This document shows positions 33,420 through 47,439 of a DNA stretch of 64,000 nt, piece after piece; within the stretch, counting starts at the first letter, position 1, and the number at the start of each line of letters is the position of its first letter. Under the pieces are notes generated by a model, which searched no databases, was not told the origin of the DNA, and saw only the letters and a list, made by a program, of their open reading frames with translations. The position numbers and the translations under genes were made by a program. The stretch spans positions 372,001 to 436,000 of the forward strand of contig JAFEMH010000939.1 of assembly GCA_022495995.1 (NCBI GenBank), read 5' to 3'. The DNA comes from Adenophora triphylla var. japonica (taxonomy: Eukaryota; Streptophyta; Magnoliopsida; Asterales; Campanulaceae).

Positions 33420-35100
33420 AAACAAACTAGAGTGGATCTAATTATTTAAACCCTAATCCTAAAGGCTACACCACCATTACAAAATAGAAAAATGGTGAAC
33501 CTGAAAGGTGCCATCACAAGGGCAAAAGTGGCCTATTCCAAATTAAAGGGGCTGTGGTATAAAGATAGATATTGTGGTACCATCTTCCACTACACAAAAG
33601 TTGTGGTACACAACACACATAGTGGCATATATATATATATAACCTGCATAAATTTCAATCCTGCACTGTGGAATTGTGAAATAAGCAAGCACTTTATATA
33701 CACATCATGGCCGGCCGCGGAATGTTTTTGCGCCACAACTCGTGCAAGCATAGTTGTCAACTTAACTTTTCAGATCGATGAAGTTTATATATTCGGGAAA
33801 AATAAATACATAAAAATATTAGTAAGTATGTGCAGAGACGATTCAACAATGAATATGGTATACTATATCTATCATGGTTTACGCCTATTAACGGAGAAAA
33901 CCACTGTTTTAAGAGATGTCATCAGGTGAAGCGAAGAAAGTAGGTTTGTGTAAGTAAGCCTACAATCTTCGTGTCATGATCAATGCTAACTTTCTGTACC
34001 TCAACCGGGTTTTCATCACTGATTAGAACTGGTATATATTCTCGGAACATAATTTGTTTAGGGAACTCGTAAGCTAGTATGCAAATAAGTATAATAGAGA
34101 GAAAAGCATATACCTGCAAGAAGCTGCTAGATCCCCTGCCCACCATTGCTATACTCCAAAAGAACTTTTTTGCCATTATGGAGGGTCAGTTCAGTGCTAT
34201 ATCTTTGACAAACACTGAAAAAAACACACAAGTAAAACAATATATGGAGTATATTCTAACTTCCACTAAACAGAAAAGCTATTCTCAGAGTCACACAATT
34301 CTTCTCTTACGATCTTGGGATAAGGATTCGTCGTTGTCATCATCCATTGGTCAATTCAGATTATTTACCAGTCTTCGTAATGTAATTTGTAAAGCAAACT
34401 TAAAAGCTAGTACGAAAATAAGTATATACCTGCAAGAAGAAGGTAGATCCCGTACCCACCATTAGTATACTCCAAAGAAAGGAACTTTTTGCCGTTGGGT
34501 CAGGTCAGCGCTAAAGAGATTTGACAAACACTGAACAGACAAGCAAAACAATATCCAACTTCCACTAAGTAGGATTCTTCATGATCCATTGGTCAGTTCG
34601 GCTTGATTACCCGTCTTCACAATGTGAGGACCAAAGAACATACTAGTCACAACTTTATCAAGATAACATATCTTTCACGGTTAGCTCATTCTGCTACCAT
34701 GTTAAAGTTGGTGCTACTTGACAAGGAAACCGCTAATTCTCTAGTCTAATAAATCATAATGCTGGCGCTGCGAAAGTGCCAACCTTACGTATATAAGTGG
34801 TGAGTCCCAACATAAGTGTCGCATTTCGAGATATGAAAATAGTCTTACTGCAAATTCACCATGGTACAAGCAATGTACAAACATGTAAAACACATTCCCT
34901 AAAAAGTTTGAAAAGTCAACTGCGACACTCACTCATTGTGGGACAGGATATCTCCCAACCCTTTTCTTTTGGAAGTTTAAGAAGTAAGAAACAACCATGT
35001 CATGATCAGACATGAAAAGAAAAAATAAAGACACGAATACAAACACTGTTAAGATTCTTAAGTTCATTAATATTGAATATAGTTTTTCTTTTATCATACC
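33420..35100. repeat. Intergenic with an imperfect direct repeat
   Basis: A segment near 34070-34180 (AAATAAGTATAATAG, CCTGCAAGAAGCTGCTAGAT) recurs near 34395-34495 (AAATAAGTATATACC, CCTGCAAGAAGAAGGTAGAT). On the minus strand both copies put a CAG/GTATAT donor-like site after a short open stretch. I cannot assign a gene. The 84-codon frame at 33922-34176 (minus) spans one copy and has no known domain. Confidence 0.4.
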
Positions 35101-35106
35101 AAAGTA

Positions 35107-35283
35107 CTCCTCCGTCTCTAAAAGATTGTCCTGTTGTACATTTTGCAATTATTAAGGAAGAGCTTCACCTTCTTGTACCTTAGTAGATTTGCACTAACAT
35201 TCATGCCTAAGTTTAGAAATGGGACATACTTTTTGGGACAAGTCAAAATGGCAAATGGGACAATCTTTCAGGGACGGAGGGAG
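35107..35283. mobile_element. Stowaway-like MITE, 177 bp
   Basis: CTCCTCCGTCTCTAAAAG at the left; CTTTCAGGGACGGAGGGAG at the right; TA flanks. It lies about 350 bp beyond the 3' end of the thioredoxin-fold gene. Confidence 0.7.
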
Positions 35284-35633
35284 TATAAGATTCCTTATGC
35301 TATTGAGATTACAAGGCTTGAATAATGTTAATGCTTCAGCAAACATTTTTTTCCTATGTAATAAATCATAATTGTTTAAATTCAGAAGGTTACAGGATTT
35401 TTTTTTTGCAAAGAATACATTATATATACGCTGTATTACATGTACCCATGTCGACACGACTTGATGGGAGCGCGTATGGCCGCTGGGCACCTGCATTTAG
35501 TGTTAAAGCCAAAATATCCCAGGTCGGCCGCCTGGATCTGCACCATATCTGATCAGCGAAGACAAGTCTGCATCAACATAGTACACAAGGGCATAAATAA
35601 GACACTTCAGAAGAAAACAGATCACCTCTCTTC

Positions 35634-38600
35634 TCAAAGAGCATAAGTTGCTCTTAGATATTCCTCGATTTCAGCACTCTCAAACATTCCAATCCCAGTA
35701 TTTGGATCTTCTAAATAAGGGACCTGCAAGTAAATGAACATATTTATTTATTTACAGTGATATCTGAGGACGAAGTTGCATTTATATGTAAGCACATTAT
35801 ATGATTCACCGGCGGAAAAAAGCTGTGTACCTGAAAATGGCCAACTTTCTCCAACAGTAGCTGTCGTTTTGGGCTTCCACGAGCACAGCTGGACGACAAA
35901 ATGATTGGAAAGTTTAATAAACAAAGGAACTTCTAAGGAAATGCACCAAATGGAAATACAATATTCATCTTCCAGCACCCAGAACTACATATGGCGGCTG
36001 AGATTCCCTTAAATCAGATTCCCTTAAATCATGAAGGTAAAATCCAATGGAGAAATGAGGTACTCCCTCCATCCCATAAATTAAGATGTTCTCATTTGAC
36101 TTTTCAAACAATTTAGTGACATATTTTTCTTTCCATAACTATCCCCTAATGAATATAAGAATCACAGAAATGACCACTAATCTTAGCCAATCAACCACAT
36201 CCATTTCACTCAAATTTTGGCAATCAACTTATTTTAACCATTCAAATATAGAAATGAGATTGTCTTTTTGGGACAAACATAAATAGAAAGTGGGGACATA
36301 TTTATGGGACGGAGGGAGTATGTAAAAAGCCACTGATAAAATGATGCAAGCAAAAAAAATTCATTTTGGGATTTTTTAAAAAAAGAAAATAGACTTTCAT
36401 TTTGGGACGGAGGAAGTAGAAGATAATGGAGGAGACCTCCTAGCCCACACGTTGGTAAAAGATGAAAACAAGGGGGGGGGTGAAAGTTAGCAGACTCATT
36501 TTTCTGTATTCAAAATAGACAATGCCACTCTACTATCCGGACATTGGGAGTACTGTAGAATAGCATTGTGCATAAAATGAATTTATAGAGAATTTTGCTG
36601 CTCAAGGAGACTGCATGAAAATATAATTAGATCAATAGATATATTGTTTCTGAGCGAAAGCCTACCAAAGTTTTCAACAAGAAAACCAAAGTACATTCTT
36701 TGAAGAAATTAACTTTTGTGGGACTATCATTCCAGGACCAAGGGAGTAATGCACATTTCCACTAGGGTAAGAGAGGTAAGTTGGTCCGTGAGCAGAAACT
36801 AAGCATTTAAACATGAAAAAGAACATTGTACCAAATAAAGGTTGAAATGCAAATGCATGTAATATTTTTATTGATTACCTATGAAGTATGTGTGGCAATT
36901 CCAACTCAACAAGTACTTCACGTACAACTTTGCAGAATGGAGATGGCTGAAAGGGAAATTGAAATATACTTATCGTGGGCACCATTGATTTAAACGAAAT
37001 GTGACCAAATAAAAGTTCGTTTGATTACTTGCACAAAAATACATTTACAAAGGTGTTGCATGAATCCAGCTCTTACCTCATATGCCCATAATTCAAGGGG
37101 TTTAGGAGGCAGTTTTGACCTAGTATAAATGCTTCCCTGCAGGATGAAAGTAGGGTGTTTATAAAGAATCTACAGTCCCACATCTCTACAAAAGGTAGTG
37201 AATATAGATGATCTATCGCGCTTATGGACAATTATTCATCCATTCAACCAACATAAATATAAGTAAACATTTTTTAAACTTAAACTTTCCAAGAAAAGAT
37301 ATGATTTTTTTACAGATATAACACCTCCAGCAGGGAGAAACTCTAGAAGATGTAACTTGTGAAGGTGTAAAGAACTAAAGATAATACCTTTCCCATGCGC
37401 GCAATCATGGCAAAGCCAGCAGTCAGAGTCTGAAATAGAACACATCAGCAAGAACCACTTAATAAACTCTATCTGACCTGTTTTTTATAGTTTGACAGTG
37501 AATTAAGCTGAATGAGAATGTTACGAACCGTCAGTAGACCAAGAGACAGCTGAAAAGGTACATTTCCATCACCTGCAGAAAAGGAAGAATATACAATTTT
37601 TAAGATATTTTTCAGCAAAGAAAACGTAGAAACAAGAATGGAAATGGAAAAATAACATTCTGAAATGAACACTCTGCAATAGTTATCTTCACATGCTTCC
37701 TACCTCGGATGAAAGGAAAATTTGAAAATATCTATGCAAAAAAGAATATACACTTCCTCATATTCTTTAGATTGGATGGTCTCCACATTTGTTATTCATT
37801 TCAAATGTGTAGATCACGTTCTCCAAAGATAGCCATGAGAATTTGATCTATGATCCAGTTAACAAGTAACTTAGTACTTCCTCCATTAAAAAAAAAAAAA
37901 TCCTCCAGTTTGACTTGGAACACAGATTAAGAAAAAAGATTTGACTCATTATAAATATAATTATGTGTTGGAAATTTTCCAATTTGTTCATGTGGGGATG
38001 GACCAATTAATTGAAGGAGTAACCAATTATGTGTAAAATGGTAGAAGTGTTAGTCCAGGGAGGGTAAAGCTTACAAACATGATGCTTATTTTAAATGCCA
38101 AAAAGGAGTACTAGACAATTATTTTAGACTGATGGGGAAACAATCAAAAACCATGTGAAAGAAAGAGCACCAACCATATTTCTGGACCAGGTACTTAATT
38201 ATGTCGTCTGATTCATACATTGCAACTCCTGTATTTGGATCTACCTGCAGTTAATGCAAACGAGAAGCTTAGCCCCATTCCAACGAACTCCTAATCAAAG
38301 AAGTCGAATAATGAATGTTTATTTTTCTTGATCTGCATTCTAATTCTACAATTTTGTAGTGAGAAGGATAAATTACACCAGAAGCAGCCTGAGCAATGAA
38401 GTGATGTTAGAGGCAAAGGCGGGGTATTTTCCCTCTTTAAGGATCAAATAGCTATATTTATGATAGCATAGGAATATACTTCTTCTAAAATGAAATTATA
38501 TTGGATATCTTTGATCATATGATCCTAATCCCCTCCCCCCTTGGTTGTTTATGAGAATATTGCACTTTTTTTGGCTCGCCTTAGTTACTATTAAAAAGGA

Positions 38601-41600
38601 ATTCTTCCATGGTTACCGAGATTATATGTGTCCAAGTCAACGTGGTCAAGTTCGATACCAGCTTCAGAATGTTAATTACAACAAGAACAGGGTCCTAGTC
38701 TTGTCACAATAGCTATATCTAAAAAAACACCACGGAAGTACAATTACAAAAGTCAATTATGGACCATAATTAACTTTGTGCACCGGGTCGCCCTTGTTCT
38801 TAAAATTACGGACCATAAATGGCAGCTGAGATGCTCGTACTCTTTTGTATACCCGGCCATACCCGTGTCGGACACTCGTAATCAAGTTGTGTTGACACGA
38901 GTCCCCGGCATAAACCAAAGAGTCCGAGCATCATAGAATGACAGATAATGATAAAAGACAAGTATGGCTTTCATCAACTTTTAGTCTTTAGTATGGAGCT
39001 TTATTATTAAGATCCACGAATCTAATATTGTCAAAGGAACAGGACATTATTAATGTTACTTAACTTCATAATTTCATCTTTATAGGTATTGGAACCTCAT
39101 TAGTATTGTTATATGTATAATGGTTTACCAATATATCAGTAAATGTCCAAGGGACCTTGAAGTAACTTGTAAATCAAAACAATGTATATATGATATTGTG
39201 CCTACTCAGTTCAGGTTACGTCTTCTCATCTTCTCTGATCCAATCATGTTTCTCAATAACTATCATGTTTTGCCCAGTGCCTTTGACTTGAACAACAAAT
39301 GCAAGAGGTTGTAGAAATGGAAATCCAATGTGTGGTAATTATAAGATGAAATTAGATACCAGGATACATCTTTCAGGTTTTGCAGCAAAATTGTTGATGA
39401 AAGCTAGAAAAGCAGTTACTCTATTCCTACTTCATTGTCCTTTCGTTAAAGTTTCACTTCACTTATGTACCAGTACTGACCAAAACTCAGAACATAAAGA
39501 TGAAAGAGTAAACCATGTAATAGATGAGTAACGAATTAGCATCAGACCATGTACGGGAACTGTTTTTTTCCACCCATCTGAGCAGCCTTGGGGCGGAAAT
39601 TTGGACCATTTCTTGGGCAAGGATAATATAAGACATCGAGATCCAACACTGCAACAATTTCTCTAACCTGCAATTTTGCAGAAAAAGGAATAAATAGTAG
39701 GTGACATTAAGTTAGATGTAACCAATGCATCCATGCATTCTCAGACAGAAAAACAAACTATACTAAATAATTCAGAATGCCTCTTAAGGAGAAATTGAAA
39801 CCATATAAGTTGGTATTACCTTCCGACAAAAAGGGCAGCTGGAGTTTCACCATATTCCATGACCATCCATAATGGGAGAGCACAACACATTGATAAATTT
39901 TAATTCATCAGATACCATAAAGAAGTTGAGAGAATAAAGCACAAAACACAATAGCCCAGATTACCAAAACAAGCTTTTATCCAGCCTATGAGTGTGTGCA
40001 CACAATGCTATAAAGCAAAAGTGGAAGAATCATGAGTGCACAATACCTCTCAAACTCGTAAATCTCAATAGGCTTCTCAGGTCGAGGGCCTAATTTTGAA
40101 GTCTCTTTCACCGTGACACCTGCTTATCAACATCTATCAAACAATCAAATGAAGCTCAATTCTTTAAAATGCATATAGCACTCAAAGCTATGTCTTTGCT
40201 AATACAAGGATGGAAAAAAAATATTGAAAGGGACTCCTCAAAACAAGTTCAAGTACTAAGTTTTAACAAAATATAGTACTCTAGTATAAATCCTCCATCG
40301 GGAAATGTTAATGAGTTCTAGTTATACAAGATCCTAGGTCACCACATCCACCGACAATTATCTGCATTAAATTATCCATACTACAACAACAACAAAGCCT
40401 TAGACCCAAAATACTTGGGGTGGCTAACATAAAATGTCATATGGAATCGTCCAAAGAGAGGTGAGAAAACAATGAGTTCTCCATCTAAGCAAAATTTCAG
40501 ACCTTCATATTGACCCAATATTTCATTGTCATTTTCATTCTCCTCCACACTCTCGAATTCCGTCATGCATGGTGCTTCCTATCTCTCCAAGAAAATTATT
40601 TCGTGAGGTGTGAAGTGAGATAAGGTTGTCGGACTCAGGATCCAAGTTCGTAGATTCTCCTACGATCCTAACACCAAAGCAAAATGACTCAGATTTTCCT
40701 TCTCCAGTCCCTGTCTATGAGGAATTAGATATTGAGGTATTAAATGAGATAAGGTTCTTAGGAGCACAGCTCATGGATTCTCATATACATCCAACACTGA
40801 ACTTCATGTGAATCCAGATAAGATAGCAAATGATGCAGGACGGAGATACAGCCAATTAGCCAGATTCGAATGTAAATGTAACAAGACAGTTTTTTGTAGC
40901 CCAGATATGAATGGACATCAGGTTTAATCTCTAATTAAAATATATTGTCAAACAAGCGTTAATGGGTATGTGGTATACCAGTCTGCTTCCCCCAAAGATA
41001 TCAGTACAACTAAACATTTTGTATTTTGGCAGGGTGATTTGGCGTACGAAAAAGACCTAGTTACCAATTCTAGTGCTGCATTAGAATATTGGGCTGTGGC
41101 ACAGAGTAGGGTGATGATACGATTGAAGTAATTCAAAAGTAGCTTGGTTTGAGCATTCACATCCTATGAGTATGTGTGCCACGAATCAGTCGTAACTGGT
41201 TCCGTTGCCAGCAGTATCTTTAACAAGTTGAAGCATATGACAACTACGCTCTAACTGAGACTGTTAATGAAGGAGCCCAAATAGACTAGAGTTGGGGAAT
41301 CAGACACCCTTCATACCATGATACGCACCATCATTTTGAGCATACTTATTGGTTGACCTCAGGGTCACATTATGAAATCAGGCAGTCAAAGTTTGCTTTG
41401 ATAAAAGAAATAGGGTACTAATGCGGAGAAAGAACGTACACTTAAGACAAACAATAAACCAATCAATTTATTTAATGTTCTCCAAAAATAGCTACATGCT
41501 TGTGTCACTGCATAAAATCTATCTACATGCTTGCCTTACATCCAGTGAATCCTTAGTGATTCTGTATATGGGAAACATAAGAAACAGGTTGGATTGTGTT

Positions 41601-44600
41601 GATCCTCCAATTATAAAGATCAGAAAAGAACCAAGACACTCGACCTTATTAGTAAAGATACCTCAGGGAAAGAAATTAAACATGCTGTGTCACTCAATAC
41701 AATCTGTCCAAGACCTTTCTCCAAATCAAATGAAGCATTATAGTACTTGATTCTTTGAATTCTTGAATTTGTAAAATTAAAAACCCATGCCAATGCATTT
41801 CATTGAGATAGATAGGAAAATCACTGCGAAAGAACCATAAAATTCAATTCTCAGAAACGTCTAAACCGGAGGGTAGAGATGTTGAGTCCATTGTAGATAC
41901 TAACCACAAGTACTCAAGCTTGTGTTGCAGGATATGAATGCCTTAACCACATGTCAAATTTATGAGGTTTCTAAATCCTCATAACTTGAGAAACACCATT
42001 TCGCAGTACAGATTATACTAGAGTACGTCTCATCTCCTTGAACCTAAAATATAGGATGAGTAAGTTCAAAGAGCAGTTAAAATGACATTTAATAACTACC
42101 TGCAAACTCAAGTGCATACTGGCCAGCTGGAATATCATTCTTGGAGACAAATGATGCTGAATACCTGAAGGATGTTGGAAAAATATAAATTACAGTTCGA
42201 GCACCATTAATAATTGGAAAGAAAATCTCATTCACCCTCAATGGAACACAATATTGAACTCGAACACATACTTTTTTTCTTTTTGCATTTTTATTGATGT
42301 AACGCTCTTCATTTTATGTGGACACTAGAAAACAAGGACACAGATGTGGAATGGGTTGGACTCCACCATGCCCACATATGTTTTAAAACTTTTGAAGTTT
42401 TTTACACACTATTTATACTGTCAATAATGCTTACATAAATCACAAAGTTCTAACGTTCTCGCCAGATGATTTTACTTTCTTCATATCCCCTACCAGAGCA
42501 CTAGGAGCATAAGATATATTCCATAGGGTCATGTCCAAGCACCTGCACCCCCTTTTTGGATCCTTATAAGCTGAGTCAGCATACTTTAAGAAGCATGGTT
42601 TCTGCAAAATTAACTTCTAGACAAGTATCTGCACTTGACTCCCGCACCCAAGTTTGTGACATGGGTTAACTAGTTAAAACAAGAGAGTAGTTACTGGATA
42701 CCTAGTGGTCACAACATTAAAATGTGGTACTATAATTTACTTAGGGTTTGATGTCATGTATGGCCTCAGGCGAGTAGCAAGCACAAGGATGAATCATTCC
42801 CATGTTCAAAAAAGATAACTTCATTTGTGAAGTAAGTCCCCTCAACTAATTAAAGGATTTAGAAAGAGTCAATGCGGATTGGGTGAAATCCTCTTATCCA
42901 CTAAATAAATGGCTTGGGTTTCAATATGTGAATAAAACACTAGTGAAAAATACCATTTTCCCTCCTGTCAACTCTATTGACATCTTTTCCCTCCATTTTC
43001 TGTAAATTAGAACAAACGTCTCAGATATCAACTCTAAATTTAGTTCAGAAAAAAAAAAAAATCAAACTTTTGAAAAGCATAAATTTTGGAGGCTACATAC
43101 AATCCCTCAGAGACAAATTCAAGTGCCCAAAGCAGGAAGAGCAAACAAAATGGCTATGACACTGAACTCAAATAATTATTCAGATGAAGCGGTTGGTCAA
43201 TTGACTAGGCAGATTATGTTCAGTCTATCCAAGTGCAGGTTGATGTTATCCGGTTATCAGGGTTCCACTTGGAAGTTGGCATGAATCAAATCCCTTTAAT
43301 ACTAACTAAATGCACTAATCACTCAAGATACCCTAACTACACGCTTTCTCCAACATACCTTGCGATAGTTCCCTCTATACTCAAATTCTTGATAAGAATT
43401 AATTGCCTTGTCACAAGTGTTAGATAACCACTTCTAATAAATATTTTTGTGAACCCTCATAGATAATAGCTAGCTACGCATCATTTTATGTCCCTCCTTT
43501 TCTAGTTCCTTGATCAATTTAACTTGAAATGACAAGATTTTCAATTATATCTGCAAGATCAGACATAACCAACTTCACTTTCTAGTAGAAAGTTTAAGAC
43601 CACATGGCAGCTGCTTCAATGTTCCAGCACACTGTTTCAAGATTCCGCACCTTCAAGAATCATACACGCACTCTATCTCAAGACATGGGTAGCTCCAATA
43701 ACAAGTCGTAGCACACGAAACCTGCTGCTTCAACTGCGAACCACAACTTTTTAACAAAAGTTGCTTTCAAAGTTTCTCTAAATGAAATTAGGTTTCATGC
43801 CAATCATTATAGAGTTAGGGAAGTATGCCATGAGGGAAATACCACTATTTTCCAGCTAACTTGCTCAAAGTATTTAATGGTAACAAACGTACAAGAAAAT
43901 TCATCTGTTCATATTGTATAGGATAGGGAACTTCAGGTCCAACTTGTTCTATTCACAACTGCATCGCATCTGTTTCCCTCTACTTACCAATGTTCCCAAA
44001 GCTTAAAAGCATTTTGCATTTTCTACCGCAGTGAAATTGCACTAAATTCATATCCTCTTTTAAAAATGATGCAGTATTTTCTGGGGAAACCAAAATGAAA
44101 AGTGAGACTATACAAAGGGAACACTACGAAGATTCAAAGCATTTGATTGTCCAATTCCAGATTTCATATTAGTCACAAATCAAAAAAGTCATCCTCCATT
44201 TCAAATTATCAACCATTAAAATCACACATTGCATATTTCAACAACAGTATAAAACATTGACACACAAACACACACACACACAAGGCTACCAAATCAAAAC
44301 GAATATGAAAAATCTTACCCGCTCACAAAAACACCGGCGCCAAATCGAAAAAACAAGGCAAGAGAAGCCCCTAAAATATCGACAATCTTATCAGGTCTCG
44401 GAGTAAACCGCTTCGGTTTGGGAGCCTTGAAATTGGGCGGAGGAGAGATTGTTTCAAGCCCTAATTTCGGCTCCCCTTTCACAGAAGTGGAAGCGGAAGG
44501 AGTGCCAGAGACTTCTGCCGACACTCTTACGGAAATTCTGCCCGTCGACATTGTAAGACGTCGGGAGAGGAGTGGTGCCCGGAAAGAGGGAGATGAAGTG

Positions 44601-44620
44601 AAGTTCATAACGCCGGCCAT
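35634..44620 (-). CDS. Plastid-targeted protein with two thioredoxin-fold (GST-N-like) modules
   Basis: Twelve exons (minus): 44319-44620, 42100-42164, 40047-40119, 39820-39838, 39548-39667, 38175-38244, 37529-37572, 37388-37429, 37077-37136, 36879-36946, 35831-35888, 35634-35723. All have GT-AG ends and compatible phases; 336 residues. It resembles the Arabidopsis thioredoxin-family proteins At5g03880 and At4g10000. Residues 1-60 are Ser/Arg-rich and acid-poor, as in a chloroplast transit peptide. Module 1 (about 138-220) has the redox motif Cys148-Pro-Phe-Cys151, carried by a 19-nt exon. Module 2 (about 258-336) repeats the fold with Ser-Pro-Phe-Cys270, lacking the first Cys. Both end in the same DPNTG...M-[YF]-ES block. 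The exact reaction is unknown; glutaredoxin- or GST-like redox work in plastids is an inference. Introns hold a MITE and a LINE tail. Confidence 0.92.
36063..36318. mobile_element. Stowaway-like MITE in an intron
   Basis: CTCCCTCCATCCCATAAATT at the left; TTTATGGGACGGAGGGAG at the right; TA flanks. It lies in the 990-bp intron between the exons at 36879-36946 and 35831-35888. Confidence 0.75.
40381..40480 (-). mobile_element. RTE-type LINE 3' tail in an intron
   Basis: On the minus strand the sequence ends in GGCTTTGTTGTTGTTGTAG, preceded by CACCCCAAGTATTTTGGG. A (TTG)n tail with this phrase is the 3' end of plant RTE elements. Only the last 100 bp or so can be recognised, a typical 5'-truncated copy, inside the 1.98-kb intron of the thioredoxin-fold gene. 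Confidence 0.65.
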
Positions 44621-44890
44621 GGTGATATCCGGCGAAAGAAGGGTTTAAGTGTGGAAGTGTGGATTTTAAAAGGGTGGCTGTTAAGTGAACTGTGATTGGA
44701 AGATATTTCTTTTCATTTTCTGACTATTTCTGTAGACTGTTTTAACAGGGAACGTCGTCGTTTATTTGTGGCCGGAAAAGAGACGGGTAATACGGTTACT
44801 TTCCCCCTAATTTACTCTTCTCTTTGAAATCCAAATGATATTTTCAATTTTTTTTTTTTTTTCGGATGAATTTTGACTAATAATTATATA

Positions 44891-45129
44891 CTACTATAAA
44901 AAAATGTTTGTCGTTTAAGCTTTTTGTTGAGCTTTTGACCACAAATTTACAAATTTATGAGAGATTAATCGTATTTAAATGAAATTCTAAAAGTTGTTGT
45001 TGATAATATTATTAATGGTGAATCAATAGGAATTTTTAGAATTTCATGAATATAATTAAATTGTCATATATTTGTGGTCAAAGTTCAACAAAAAAGTCAA
45101 ATGGGACAAACATTTTAGGATTGAGGAAG
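44891..45129. mobile_element. Decayed fold-back MITE
   Basis: CTATAAAAAAATGTTTGTCG at the left pairs with GGGACAAACATTTTAGGATT at the right; long inner arms (TTGAGCTTTTGACCACAAAT) also pair. TA flanks. It lies about 270 bp upstream of the thioredoxin-fold gene start. Confidence 0.65.
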
Positions 45130-46300
45130 TATTAATTTAACTATTCTAAAAAAATTAAAATATGTTATTCATATGCTATCAAGCATACTATTAATAATAT
45201 TTTTTAAATTTTTAAATCTAAAATTATTATTTAAAATTTATTCGTAATAACAAAAATATGAAAACATCACTCCATGAGAAAGGGGGCATAACACAATGCC
45301 TACAACGTAATTCAACTTTTATCCTATTTAGGTCAGTATGATTAAAAATTATTGAAAACATGCTTTATTTACTAAAGTATATAATATTAAAGTAATGATT
45401 GATTTATTTGATTGGTCTTACAAACAAAGTCGTAAATATTAATCAATTTAAGAAAAGAATAAAAATATTGAAATGCAAATACTTTTCGATTAATCTTTCA
45501 TGGGAAAATTATCGTCAGATATTTCAGTCAAAGTTAAAAGAACAATTAATACAAGAATTTTGAAATTTAACTATCTATTGCGGCCTCATAATCAAAATTT
45601 AATGACACCCAAACTACCCTCACACAATAACACGTCTCTCGCCCGTCTCCGCTCATGTTCCTCGCCATGTTCGACCACCCCTTCTCCATCTCCAGCCACC
45701 CTTCCCCTCCCCTAACCTCTGGCGACCCCTCTCCTCCCCTCACCCACCTCCGGCGACCCCTTCCCTCCTCCGGCCACTCCTTCCATCCCCCTCTCCATCC
45801 GTATCTGGCAAGAAGTGGATCAAATCATCAACTTTCGCCAACAATATCTAACAACTTCAACAACGACAATCTCAATTCGTGTGCAATTTCAACAACACAG
45901 GTCGCCATCTCTGTTTCGGCGTCATCAAATGTGTGATTTTGTGTGCCATTTTGATACGAAAATGAATACAAATAACTAACATATATTTTGATTTCACTGT
46001 AGATTGTTGATTTCATTCCAAATCTGATAGTGAATTTTATATCTATATAAAATTATGCAACATTTTGAGTTAGTTGATTGTTTGTTTTGGGGTTAAGAGT
46101 GAATTTTGCAATCACAAAAATAGTAGATGAAGGAGATAATGAGCTGTTAAAGATGTGGAGGAGATAGAGTGCATGAGTTCTTCCTTTGTTGATTTTGCAT
46201 ATACTTTCATCTAAAGTTGATTGGTTGTGGTGGTGGTCGATGACGAAGGCGGTGATGTGAAGAGTGCTTCTTGAAGTGATTGAACTGTGAAGAACAATAC
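45130..46300. other. Intergenic with a CT-rich block
   Basis: 45640-45800 is pyrimidine-rich with repeated CACCTCCGGCGACCCC-like words. No exon was recognised; the open frames there reflect composition. Confidence 0.45.
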
Positions 46301-46319
46301 TGAACTTAACTAAAATAAT

Positions 46320-46800
46320 TGTGAACTAATATGTCAAATAATTTCATAAATGCTTAAAAACAACTGTGAAATTAAGAAAAATAATTGTGAACTTAACATA
46401 TATGTCAAATAATCGTATAAAATTGCAAAAATAGAGGACATAAAAGACTAAAACAACTGTGAACTTAACAAATATGTCAAATAATTTCATAAATTGCAAA
46501 AATAGAGGAGATAAATATAAAAAAACAACTATGAAGTTAACTAAAAACAACTGTGAACTTAACTAAAACAAATGAAAACTTAAAAAACATGTCAAATAAT
46601 CTCATAAAAAATAGAGGACATAAAAGACTGAAAACAATTGTGAACATGGCTAAAACAACTGTTAATTAAGTAAAATAGAAGACATTTTCATGCAAAAATT
46701 ATGAAATTAACTAAATCAATTGTGAACTTCTCTTAGTTATTCTTGGAACAACTGTGAACTTCTAAAAAATAACTGTAAACTTGGAACAACTATGAACATC
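46320..46800. repeat. AACTGTGAACTTAAC repeat field
   Basis: AACAACTGTGAACTTAAC and variants recur at least eight times, some inside a longer unit with ATGTCAAATAATTTCATAAA and AAAAATAGAGGA. A degenerate minisatellite without a stable frame. Confidence 0.65.
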
Positions 46801-47435
46801 TCAAAATTTATTCAGATTATATGTTGATACCACTAGTTTGATTCGTATTGACATTACGAACACAACGGTGCTCTCAGATTATTTTTTTGACTTCTGAATT
46901 TTAAGATATTTCATTCAAAAAAAAAAATTGGGAAAAGATGGAGTAGAGAATGCACACAGCTGATTGAGCGTTGTGGACACGCGTCATGGTACAGAGTGGC
47001 ACATGTGTAATTTTTTTTCAACTTATTATGGACACGTGTGTCCTGCTATAATCAGAGGACCTGGTGGGTAGTTTCCAAAATGTGCGTCCTTAATAGTTGT
47101 TTTCATTAGGCTCGGGGACAATTTGGAAATTGCCCCATCTTTCATCGAGTGGTAGGGAGAGGTAGAAGAGCACTTGGTATATTTTGGGTGCTAATGAGGG
47201 GGATGTTAACTATAAAATTGATAGATTTAAGGGGTGTGCTCGCAAAGAAAGGATTAACTATTAATAATGATTTTTAAATTTTTATAAGAATAAATAAATT
47301 ATATGAAAATATTGATTTGAGTTCAATCAAAATTGTTAAAAAAGAAGAAAAAAACTATCTTTATGGGAGGACTGAGTATGAAGATTTTATTTTGAACATC
47401 TCACTAATGTTGTATGCTTCCATTTCAAATCATCA
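46801..47435. other. Intergenic, nothing recognised
   Basis: AT-rich sequence; no exon, terminal repeat or long open frame that I can support. Confidence 0.4.
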
Positions 47436-47439
47436 AACT

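Noticed and set aside
33492..33929. 145-codon ORF
   Set aside because: No recognisable domain; overlaps intergenic repeats; likely chance.
40626..41750. Small ORFs in the large intron of the thioredoxin-fold gene
   Set aside because: They lie between verified exons, have no domain and match intron composition.
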